A stretch of DNA of 64,000 nucleotides from Desulfobulbaceae bacterium (GTDB lineage: Bacteria > Desulfobacterota > Desulfobulbia > Desulfobulbales > SURF-16), in assembly GCA_020444175.1 (NCBI GenBank), contig JAHLLM010000011.1:62001-126000 (forward strand), given 5' to 3'. This document shows positions 1 through 7,409 of this stretch, piece after piece; within the stretch, counting starts at the first letter, position 1; the number at the start of each line of letters is the position of its first letter. A program made the position numbers and the translations under genes. Under the pieces are notes generated by a model. The model was not told the DNA's origin. It ran no database searches and saw nothing but the letters and a program-made list of their open reading frames with translations.

Positions 1-1466
1 TCGGGCGAACTGTTCGACTTAAAAGTACTCTTGGTCTTTTCATCCGGCAACTTATAGGGAGGCCGGTTCACGCCATGATAGACCTGACCGGTGATAATCG
101 GCCTGTCCGGGTTGCCTTCTATGAATTCAACGACAACTTCATGTCCGATCCGGGGCAGAAACAGAGCCCCCCATCCGTTACCGGCCATTGACTGACTGAC
201 GCGGAGCCAGCAGGAACTGTCCTCATTAAATTCCCCCTCACGATCCCAGTGGAATTGAACCTTGACCCGGCCATAATCATCGGTGTGAATCTCTTCACCC
301 GAAGGCCCGACGACAAATGCAGTCTGTACTCCTTCCACAACGGGTCTTCTCGTCCTTCGCATCGGTCTGAAAGGTACCTCGTGGGGAATACATTCGAAAT
401 GATTTATATAGGCCTTTTCTTTTCCGGCAGCAGTTGCCCCTGTAAAATAGGTCGCTGCCTGATCAGCCTCATGCCGTACACGGGTCAGTAAATATTCTTT
501 ACTGTTCCAATCATCCCGGCTCGTGTTCTCAAGCTTGAAACGAAAGCCGCTTACAAAGGCCCGGCAATCACTTGAACCGCTCAGGGTGGTGATACGGGCT
601 TCCTCTTCTTCCATGCGGAGAGTTGACAGATTATCCCCTTCACTTCGAGTAACGTACTCTCCCGGATAATCATATTTTTCCCGTTCTCCCGGACCAAGGG
701 GATGCGTGGTATCGGATGTTACTTTCAGGTCCGTGTTCGGTATTTCGTAGTTATAATCATTTAAGGAAAATTTACCCGCCTGAATCTCTTTTACCATCTT
801 CAGACTGCTGATCTGATCCTCATCGCCGAAGTAGTCCCCGCCACTTAACTTGAAATTGGCAATTTCCTGCCCTTGACATGGTGCATGTATTCCCGGATGG
901 TCAGCAAGCACCATGGTATGTTTATCGTCCTCATGTTCAAAAAAATAGAAAATACCTTCTTCTTCCAGAAGCCGCGACACAAAGTTGAAATCACTTTCCC
1001 TGTACTGGACGGTGTACTCCCTCTCCTCATGCTGCCCTTGCAGATTCATCCTGAAATCTGTAAAGCCTTTATCTTCAAATACCTTCTGGACAATATCAGG
1101 CACTGTAAGCTTCTGAAATATGCGTGAGTCTGAAGTCCTGGTCAGAAGCCAGGTCCAGGGCACCATGGTGGCGGAATAATAAGAAGATTGAAGTTCACTC
1201 CCCGATTCGGGGTTTCCGTGTTCCTGGCTGAAGCGTGAGATTATTCCGTTAAAATAGCGTATGCTGCCGTCTGCCAGGAAGACGGAAACAGTGACGTTCT
1301 TGCCGACAATATCTTCAAGGGAAATGCTCTGCTGTTCGGAAAACAAATCAATGTCAAAATGAAAAAGTTCAGACAGAGCTTCCTGCCCACGAAACCGGGC
1401 CAGTAACAATACATCCTTGCCAAGAGGGGTATCTATAGAAAGTAGTTTGTTTTCCTGGGTTAACAT
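1..1466 (-). CDS. vgrG: VgrG (TssI) T6SS spike protein, partial
   Basis: This is the N-terminal 488 codons of a VgrG protein; the gene continues past the left edge, so no stop is visible. VgrG trimers form the tip of the Hcp tube and carry effectors. The reading frame is open throughout from ATG (begins MLTQENKLLSIDTPLG), preceded by a GGGGA-type ribosome site. The gp27-like base covers about residues 1-380 (for example NFVSRLLEEEGIFYFFEH). The gp5-like OB-fold starts near residue 395 with RVKVQFHWDREG and continues through LPRIGHEVVVEFIEGN and PIITGQVYHG, all typical of the family. It stands about 37 kb from the main T6SS operon and near an orphan TssB-TssC fusion. Any C-terminal effector extension or PAAR gene would lie outside the window. 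Confidence 0.95.
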   Translation of the reverse strand, partial: MLTQENKLLSIDTPLGKDVLLLARFRGQEALSELFHFDIDLFSEQQSISLEDIVGKNVTVSVFLADGSIRYFNGIISRFSQEHGNPESGSELQSSYYSATMVPWTWLLTRTSDSRIFQKLTVPDIVQKVFEDKGFTDFRMNLQGQHEEREYTVQYRESDFNFVSRLLEEEGIFYFFEHEDDKHTMVLADHPGIHAPCQGQEIANFKLSGGDYFGDEDQISSLKMVKEIQAGKFSLNDYNYEIPNTDLKVTSDTTHPLGPGEREKYDYPGEYVTRSEGDNLSTLRMEEEEARITTLSGSSDCRAFVSGFRFKLENTSRDDWNSKEYLLTRVRHEADQAATYFTGATAAGKEKAYINHFECIPHEVPFRPMRRTRRPVVEGVQTAFVVGPSGEEIHTDDYGRVKVQFHWDREGEFNEDSSCWLRVSQSMAGNGWGALFLPRIGHEVVVEFIEGNPDRPIITGQVYHGVNRPPYKLPDEKTKSTFKSNSSP

Positions 1467-1546
1467 AACATCCCCTGTTTTAAGGTGAGGAAAAACAAAA
1501 TTGAACAAAAAAGCGAAAGCAATGGAGCTGAAAAGAACATAACTAT

Positions 1547-1576
1547 TTGATACCAAGGGAAATCCATTGTTGTCAA
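1547..1576 (-). promoter_or_regulatory. Candidate sigma-70 promoter for vgrG
   Basis: On the minus strand a perfect -35 hexamer TTGACA (1576-1571) is followed after 18 bases by TATCAA (1552-1547), about 80 bases upstream of the vgrG start. The call rests on sequence match only. Confidence 0.35.
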
Positions 1577-1632
1577 TAAATAAAAATAAGCGACCGGGAA
1601 GCTCTCTAGTTATGTCGCCGGGAAACTACATT

Positions 1633-1662
1633 TTGACACCATCTGGGGCACGGCGGAATAGT
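1633..1662 (+). promoter_or_regulatory. Candidate sigma-70 promoter for lon
   Basis: TTGACA at 1633-1638 and AATAGT at 1657-1662 are separated by 18 bases, about 85 bases upstream of the lon GTG. A second possible pair, TTGTTC with TATCAT 16 bases on, lies just downstream. No heat-shock (sigma-32) consensus was recognised. Confidence 0.3.
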
Positions 1663-1747
1663 TCCTTTGTTCAACTTCCTGGTTATGTTATCATGAAGCG
1701 GAGTCAATTTTTTCTCTTCAAAACGCAGCCTAAGGAGTGCAATCCTC

Positions 1748-4072
1748 GTGACTGTAACAACTCGTACTTATACCCTGCCAATCCTTCCCTTAAAAAATTC
1801 GGTTGTCTTTCCCTTTGTAGCCATGCCCATTTCCATAAACCGCCCGGCTTCGGTTGCAGCAGTTGAAGAAGCACTTTCCAGTGACTCAAAAATGCTTGCG
1901 GTTTTTGCTCAGAACGATGCAACCATCGAAAAACCGAAAATAAAGGATCTCTATCCGGTTGGCTCATCAGCGATTGTCAAGCTTATATCCAGATCTGACT
2001 CCATGATCCAGATTATCATCCAGGCCATTGAGCGGGTTGAAGTTACCGAATACGAACCACATGCAGCTTTTCTGAAAGCGCGTATCAAAACTCTTCCCAT
2101 GCCCCATGAGGAAGGCGTTGAGGTGGAAGCACTGCAGCGGGAGATCATGGACCTTACCGGCAGATATTTTGCTCTGGGCCATCCGGAGGTACAACTGAAC
2201 TTCCCTCAGTTCGTTTCCCCGGGCGAGGATTTCATGCAGCTTGTCTATCCCCTGGGCCAACTCATCGGACTTAATGTTGAAAAAGCCCAGATGCTCTTAG
2301 AAGCACCCACCCCAATCACGGCAATGCAGATTATTCGCGGCCATCTGGACCATGAAATTCAGATACTTGAACTCCGCAAAAAAATTGCTGATGACACCCA
2401 ATCCCAGATGGGAAAGGAACAGCGGGAGTATGTTCTTCGCAAGCAAATGCAGGAAATACAGAAAGAATTGGGGGAAAAGAATCCAGCAGAAGCCGAACAT
2501 GCTGAATTACGTGAAAAACTGGAAAAAGCTGAGCTGCCGGATGACATCGATGAAGAGGTAAAGCGGGAACTATCGCGCCTTGAACAGATTCCGACCATCT
2601 CACCCGAGTATCAGGTGGCCCGATCGCATCTGGACCTCGTTCTCGAACTGCCGTGGAATACCTTCACAACTGACAATCTCAACCTTACAAATGCCAGACA
2701 GGTGCTCGATGACGATCATTACAGCCTGAAAGAGGTCAAGGAACGAATTATCGAGCAGTTGGCGGTGATGAAACTGAACCCGGAAGCCAAGGCTCCGATT
2801 TTATGTTTTGTTGGTCCCCCGGGGGTTGGCAAGACCTCGCTTGGCCAGTCCATTGCACGGGCCCTGGGCAGAGAATTTGAACGTTTCAGCCTTGGAGGTA
2901 TGTCCGACGAAGCAGAACTGCGGGGGCATCGCCGCACCTATATCGGAGCCATGCCGGGCCGCATCATGCAGGCCCTGCGACGGGCCGGAACGCGAAACCC
3001 CTTGGTCATGCTTGATGAAATCGACAAGCTTGGCCGGGATTTCCGCGGTGATCCTGCTGCCGCATTAATGGAAATTCTTGATCCGGCCCAGAATTGCGCC
3101 TTTAGAGATAATTACCTTGACCTGCCTTTTGATCTTTCCAGGGTCTTTTTTATCGTAACGGCAAACACCCTGGATACTGTTCCTAAACCGCTCCTGGATC
3201 GCATGGAGCAACTGCGTCTTCCCGGATATAGCGATGAAGAAAAGATGAAAATTGCCCAGCTTCACCTCTTTCCGAGGCAAAGGGCGGAAGCAGGACTGGC
3301 CGAGGAGCAGTTTATCGTCCCGGATGACACGCTGGCAAGGGTAATCAGGCGCTATACTCGAGAGGCAGGTGTCCGTGAACTGGAGAGAATGCTCGGCAAA
3401 CTGGCCCGCAAGGTGGCCATTCGTTTTGCCGAAGACCAAACAGAACCCGTAACGGTTCAGTGTGACGATCTGCCCGACATGCTGGGACCGGAACGTTTTT
3501 TTGTTGAAAAACTGCGCAAGAAACTGCCTCCCGGGGTAGCCACCGGTCTGGCCTGGACAGAGGCCGGCGGTGATGTGCTTTATATCGAAGCGCTTCTGCT
3601 GCCGGAAGGAGACAAACTGACACTGACCGGCCACCTTGGCGACGTCATGAAGGAATCGGCCATGGCTGCCAACAGCTACGTGCTCTCCCACGAGGAAATC
3701 ATCGGTTCCGGGAAACCCAAGGGAGTTGTCCATCTCCATGTGCCGGCAGGTGCCATTCCAAAGGACGGCCCCTCGGCCGGAGTAACAATGGCTGTGGCCC
3801 TGGCCTCCCTCTACAGCGGGCTTCCTGCCAGAAGCGACACGGCAATGACCGGAGAGATTACCTTAAGCGGATTGGTCCTGCCGGTCGGCGGCGTTAAAGA
3901 AAAACTTCTTGCAGCCCGCCGGGCCAGTATTTACAGAGTAATCCTGCCGGGAGAAAACAAAAAAGACATACGGGACTTGCCTGATAACGTTCTGGAAGAA
4001 ATGGAATTTATTTTTGCAGACAGTATCGAAGATGTGCTCCAGGCCGCTATCCCCGGATTATCCTATAACTGA
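1748..4072 (+). CDS. lon: ATP-dependent Lon protease
   Basis: Lon is a cytoplasmic AAA+ serine protease that degrades misfolded and regulatory proteins. The 774-residue product has the full LonA layout. The N-terminal substrate domain (about 1-200, [13 protein letters not shown]) is followed by a coiled coil, then the AAA+ module with Walker A GPPGVGKT at 356-363 and Walker B VMLDEID. The C-terminal protease domain carries the Ser-Lys dyad: Ser676 in KDGPSAG and Lys719 in [10 protein letters not shown], 43 residues apart exactly as in E. coli Lon (679/722). The start is GTG, chosen because AAGGAG lies 10 bases upstream. It is divergent from vgrG and convergent with the acetyltransferase gene. 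The length is normal for the family and no key residue is missing. Confidence 0.97.
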   Translation: MTVTTRTYTLPILPLKNSVVFPFVAMPISINRPASVAAVEEALSSDSKMLAVFAQNDATIEKPKIKDLYPVGSSAIVKLISRSDSMIQIIIQAIERVEVTEYEPHAAFLKARIKTLPMPHEEGVEVEALQREIMDLTGRYFALGHPEVQLNFPQFVSPGEDFMQLVYPLGQLIGLNVEKAQMLLEAPTPITAMQIIRGHLDHEIQILELRKKIADDTQSQMGKEQREYVLRKQMQEIQKELGEKNPAEAEHAELREKLEKAELPDDIDEEVKRELSRLEQIPTISPEYQVARSHLDLVLELPWNTFTTDNLNLTNARQVLDDDHYSLKEVKERIIEQLAVMKLNPEAKAPILCFVGPPGVGKTSLGQSIARALGREFERFSLGGMSDEAELRGHRRTYIGAMPGRIMQALRRAGTRNPLVMLDEIDKLGRDFRGDPAAALMEILDPAQNCAFRDNYLDLPFDLSRVFFIVTANTLDTVPKPLLDRMEQLRLPGYSDEEKMKIAQLHLFPRQRAEAGLAEEQFIVPDDTLARVIRRYTREAGVRELERMLGKLARKVAIRFAEDQTEPVTVQCDDLPDMLGPERFFVEKLRKKLPPGVATGLAWTEAGGDVLYIEALLLPEGDKLTLTGHLGDVMKESAMAANSYVLSHEEIIGSGKPKGVVHLHVPAGAIPKDGPSAGVTMAVALASLYSGLPARSDTAMTGEITLSGLVLPVGGVKEKLLAARRASIYRVILPGENKKDIRDLPDNVLEEMEFIFADSIEDVLQAAIPGLSYN

Positions 4073-4203
4073 TTAAACGCCTGCTTTTCCAAAATTTTCA
4101 GAGAGGGATGGTCAGCTTCGGGAATCTTTTGCCACTTCTTCACTTTTGACGGTTTCGCACAAAACCGCTCAACCGCCGCCGGAGAGCGGGGAACGTGTTG
4201 ATA

Positions 4204-4719
4204 TTACGTTGGCGGATGGTCAGTTTCTGGACTACTTGAGACTTTTTCTTTTTTCAGCCTGTCGAAATACACACCTGGTGACGAATCCGGTATGACATGG
4301 GCATGAACGGTTTTCTGGTAGAATTTTGTTAACTCGACATCGCCGATAATGGCATAAGCATAACCATTTGCAGCCATGGCCTGCAGGCATTGAAGCAGCA
4401 AGGCTGTGCCAATGCCTTTGCCGCGAAAATCTTCAACCACTCCGATGGGACCAAAAAAATTCTTCATACTGCTGTCATAGCAGGCAAAACCCACGGGCTT
4501 CCTGCTTTTAGTGGCAAGAAAACAGGAAGCAGGATGGTTTGTAAAAGCAACGTCACATTCGCTGGCCCACAGTTTGCCAAAGGTTTCCTGTACCCATTTC
4601 ACTACCTGGTGCTTGTCGCAGGCCATGGCTCTGCGAATGACCACGCCTTCTTTTTTCAGTTGGGCAAACCTGGGTCGCTCATCCGGAAGACCATAAAGTT
4701 TGACAATAAGATCGGGCAT
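4204..4719 (-). CDS. GNAT-family N-acetyltransferase
   Basis: This 171-residue protein has the acetyl-CoA binding motif A of the GNAT fold (GVVEDFRGKGIGTALL, containing R-G-K-G-I-G) near residues 95-110, preceded by a strand with GFACYD. The substrate is not predictable. The ATG lies only 6 bases after the stop of the TssB-TssC fusion gene and has a GGAG box about 10 bases upstream, so the two genes are very probably co-transcribed. The coupling to a T6SS sheath-like protein could mean a modifying or immunity-type role, but nothing in the sequence shows that directly. The protein is complete and has no signal peptide. Confidence 0.85.
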   Translation of the reverse strand: MPDLIVKLYGLPDERPRFAQLKKEGVVIRRAMACDKHQVVKWVQETFGKLWASECDVAFTNHPASCFLATKSRKPVGFACYDSSMKNFFGPIGVVEDFRGKGIGTALLLQCLQAMAANGYAYAIIGDVELTKFYQKTVHAHVIPDSSPGVYFDRLKKEKVSSSPETDHPPT

Positions 4720-4725
4720 GGGATT

Positions 4726-6267
4726 TCAGCTCCATGGCCCGTTTAATTGCGCGGCAGGTTCGGCGATAGACTGAAATCGGCCAAGACGCACCGTGTCCTG
4801 ATTCAGAAATGACAGAAGAGGCATCAGTCCTTTATCCATGATTCGTTCGGCTGCCCGCTCACTCAGCATTGCTTCAGCGCACGGCTTCAGGCGGGATTCG
4901 CCGTCTTCTTTATAGACATGGAGTGGCAGATAATCGATTTCCAGGATACTGCCCGGTCGCATCTGCCAGCCCTGCATACTGAACGTCTGGCCGAGAAGAA
5001 CCATGACAGCCAGACAGGGATTTCCCCAAAGGTAGTTTGCATGCACAGGCGCTTCGGGCATTTCCTCAAAGTTAAATGTACTCAAAGGCTCTGTAGAAGC
5101 CCCGTAGGGTAAACGCAGCAGTATACGGGGCAATATGAGACCAAGATGAGCGGCTTCAGGGATGTGCCGCAGGGCCTGCCAGCGCTTTTCCATTTCCTGA
5201 TTTTCATCAGGCTTCCACTCATCAGGATCAGGAGTCTTGGCAAGAGAATGTTGGCATAAAAATCTGTCTCCCGCCGCAGCCACAAAAGGGACTCCGGCCG
5301 CTTTGACAATTTTTGCCATGCGACCAAGCAGTTCCATGTCCTGATTTTCTTTTTCAAAGGTGTAATTTCCTGCCACAACAGCCCAGGGCAGGCCCCCCAC
5401 CATTCCCACGGTCTGCTCGACCAGGAGTTTATAGAGAGATGTGCCACGCAGATCATCAGTTGAAAAAAGGTCTGCCGCAATCTCCGATTTTGTAACATCG
5501 AATAAAAAAACGTGAAGCAGTCTGTCGGTCTCAAGCCGTGAAACAAGAAAAGAGAGTCCTTTCCATGCTGCCTCAAGGGCCTGGAAATCTTTATGATGCA
5601 GGATCATCCGCATCAGCTCACTTGCCGCCTCATCCACAGCATCGATCATTTCTTCCTGCTTCGGATGTGGTCGTGCAACAAGATGAGGCCTGACGATATC
5701 TTGCAGAAAAGAATCCCATTCAGTCCGGGCCTCTCCGGAAGTTGACTTCTGCGGCTCAGGTTGGCTTTGCTCTATTATTTGGTCAAGGAGGTTTCCGGTT
5801 GTTTTTTCGACACCGGCTACCTCAGGAAAATCGATCTCTTTTTCGACTTTGCCGCCAGACTGTACTTTGGCGGCAAAGGCATCAAATGCGGCGAAATCAT
5901 AAAGACTCTTTCTGGTGTCCCGAAGTGCCTGAAAAACTTCAAGCTGGTAATAGAGCGAGTCCGGATGGAAATCGTCCAGCTCGGAAATGCGGATAGAAAT
6001 AGGAGGAGCGTTTTCCCCTAAAAGAGGCAATTCCAGTTCAACCTCCAGCCGGTCAAGCACCTCTTCAATGGTATCGCGGTCCACCTGAATGGGCTTGAGT
6101 CCGCTCAGGGCGAGGGCTGATTTATTCTGGCCGCGGCTCGACTTGCCGCTGAAATCCCCCATGAACAGCATTCGGAAAGGTCTCTCGGATTCAGGGACAG
6201 CATGCCTTTCTTCCATGGCAGCGACAAGATTAAAATCAAGTTCGCCGAATGAGATAGGCTTGGACAT
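4726..6267 (-). CDS. Orphan TssB-TssC fusion-like T6SS sheath protein
   Basis: The 513-residue protein joins two sheath domains. Residues about 25-135 resemble TssB/VipA: PFRMLFMGDFSGK, VDRDTIEEVL and DDFHP correspond to VVGVLSDLSGK, IDRDNFNNVL and DDFHP of the operon TssB. Residues about 180-490 resemble TssC/VipB (HHKDFQALEAAWKGLSFLV, LRLPYG, NYLWGNP). Compared with the 498-residue TssC of the main operon, it ends after the LMPLLSF block and lacks the last 120-odd residues, which include the region that joins subunits in the contractile lattice. A strong GGGAGGT ribosome site precedes the ATG. It forms an operon with the GNAT gene. Because the lattice-forming part is missing, it may be an accessory or regulatory sheath homologue rather than a working sheath. 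This is inference; homology to TssB and TssC is clear by eye. Confidence 0.85.
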   Translation of the reverse strand: MSKPISFGELDFNLVAAMEERHAVPESERPFRMLFMGDFSGKSSRGQNKSALALSGLKPIQVDRDTIEEVLDRLEVELELPLLGENAPPISIRISELDDFHPDSLYYQLEVFQALRDTRKSLYDFAAFDAFAAKVQSGGKVEKEIDFPEVAGVEKTTGNLLDQIIEQSQPEPQKSTSGEARTEWDSFLQDIVRPHLVARPHPKQEEMIDAVDEAASELMRMILHHKDFQALEAAWKGLSFLVSRLETDRLLHVFLFDVTKSEIAADLFSTDDLRGTSLYKLLVEQTVGMVGGLPWAVVAGNYTFEKENQDMELLGRMAKIVKAAGVPFVAAAGDRFLCQHSLAKTPDPDEWKPDENQEMEKRWQALRHIPEAAHLGLILPRILLRLPYGASTEPLSTFNFEEMPEAPVHANYLWGNPCLAVMVLLGQTFSMQGWQMRPGSILEIDYLPLHVYKEDGESRLKPCAEAMLSERAAERIMDKGLMPLLSFLNQDTVRLGRFQSIAEPAAQLNGPWS

Positions 6268-6497
6268 GGTATTGACCTCCCGGCTTTTTTTATGGAAATA
6301 TAATTGTATCTATTCAGCGAGGGCTCGAAATGGGCCTCAACTCAAGGCCGTAATTATTCAAATCTAAGGTGCAGCTGAATGGTTACATTTCTCTTTTAAA
6401 TAAGCCTAGTTAGTTCAATGCATCATGTCAACAGGAATGATCTGCAGGATTTCATGGACAGGATGGTACGGGATGAGGCATATGAGTGGACACCCTG

Positions 6498-6878
6498 CTA
6501 CCGACCGACGATTCTATTTCCACGGCGGTCCCTGCCGGAACGTCTATCATCTTTGGTGGAAAGGGTGACATGCACTCCTTCATTCACACTGCGCCGACGG
6601 TCAAGCAGCTTTTTTCTGCGCTCCTGGAAATGGTCCGCAACTCCCCGAAATTCAGGATTCTGTCTCCTGTCCAGACGGGTTCTCTTCTCTTGCTGATGCG
6701 ACAGGTTGACAATCACAGCTCTGTTTTCCCGGCGACGTCGGTCACCTGTATTCTTCCGCCGATCTCTTTTGGAATTTCTGGCTATGCGGAGAAGTTCACG
6801 AACTTTGCGCAGAATAGGGCTTGGATCAGTATTTGGATGATTTTGCGTGGGCGGTTTGCCAATAAAAATATCGAGCAT
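6498..6878 (-). CDS. Small Arg-rich DRR-repeat protein, function unknown
   Basis: The predicted 126-residue protein begins MLDIFIGKPPTQ. This start is chosen over an upstream in-frame ATG (6941) because GGAGG lies 5 bases before it. The sequence is very basic and built around repeated Asp-Arg-Arg units (RDRRK, GDRRRR, LDRRQN, LDRRRS, DDRRSG, RDRRGN) at irregular intervals. Similar DRR-rich proteins are familiar from deltaproteobacterial genomes but have no established role. It has no signal peptide or membrane segment. It lies upstream of the TssB-TssC fusion gene on the same strand, 230 bases away. The arginine pattern could suit nucleic acid or polyphosphate contact, which is speculation. 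Confidence 0.65.
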   Translation of the reverse strand: MLDIFIGKPPTQNHPNTDPSPILRKVRELLRIARNSKRDRRKNTGDRRRRENRAVIVNLSHQQEKRTRLDRRQNPEFRGVADHFQERRKKLLDRRRSVNEGVHVTLSTKDDRRSGRDRRGNRIVGR

Positions 6879-7023
6879 AGCAACCTCCATTTCTGGGGAA
6901 ATATGCATCCAGTCATAACTGCCACTGAAAACATTCCTCACGATTAATCAAATGCTTATATATTTATTGACGAAATTTTATCCCGAAAAGTTCCATTCCG
7001 AGTGCCGAAATGACGGTTGACCA

Positions 7024-7191
7024 GTGTCTGTCCAGAAATGAAGATTTTTGTTCGAGATCAAGGACTGCGAGAAAAATTACCGGATGCATCTATTTGATAC
7101 CTCGGTGTCTCGCCGAGGCTCGCTTACCTGAGGATATTTTTTTTGACCAAGACGCAGATATTGAGGAAAAAGACCATTTATGAAAAGACAC
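7024..7191. mobile_element. MITE-like element, copy A (degenerate)
   Basis: This is a 168-bp non-coding element with left end GTGTCTGTCC and right end AAAAGACAC. The ends match as inverted repeats at about 12 of 16 positions. It shares internal blocks with the copies at 38639 and 60072: GTTCGAGATCAAGGA, AAAAATTACCGGA and GACGCAGATAT. The flanks TGACCA and GGACTA no longer form a clean duplication, so this looks like the oldest copy. It carries a GC-rich insert (about 7101-7132) related in inverse orientation to one in copy C. Confidence 0.7.
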
Positions 7192-7324
7192 GGACTAATG
7201 GTAAAAAGAAGATGAACAGTATGCGGCAAACAATGATAAAGAAGGGATGGTGCAAAAATTGGCCAGCAAAATACTTTGCCCTTCTAACAAGTTAAGAGAG
7301 TTGTGTTTTTGATTTGTTCGGTCA

Positions 7325-7368
7325 GGAACAGTATTTTTTTGCAATGGGACGCGAAAAAATACTGTTCC
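7325..7368 (-). terminator. Perfect 15-bp inverted repeat, likely terminator of the chemoreceptor gene
   Basis: GGAACAGTATTTTTT (7325-7339) and its exact reverse complement (7354-7368) are separated by 14 bases. It lies 42 bases past the stop of the minus-strand chemoreceptor gene. The A/T-rich inner part supplies a T run in either direction, so it could also stop plus-strand transcription. Confidence 0.6.
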
Positions 7369-7409
7369 CCGGTTGTTTGTTGGAAAATATGCATGGCCTT
7401 ACAGAGCTG

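Noticed and set aside
1-1466. vgrG as a pseudogene
   Set aside because: The frame is open from its ATG to the window edge; it appears incomplete only because the window cuts it.
3065-3739. 224-codon minus-strand open frame opposite lon
   Set aside because: Lies wholly inside the lon coding sequence, has no recognisable protein features and no ribosome site; antisense shadow.
4150-4167. Terminator between lon and the acetyltransferase gene
   Set aside because: Only a 6-bp stem (CGGTTT/AAACCG) without a T tract; too weak to call.
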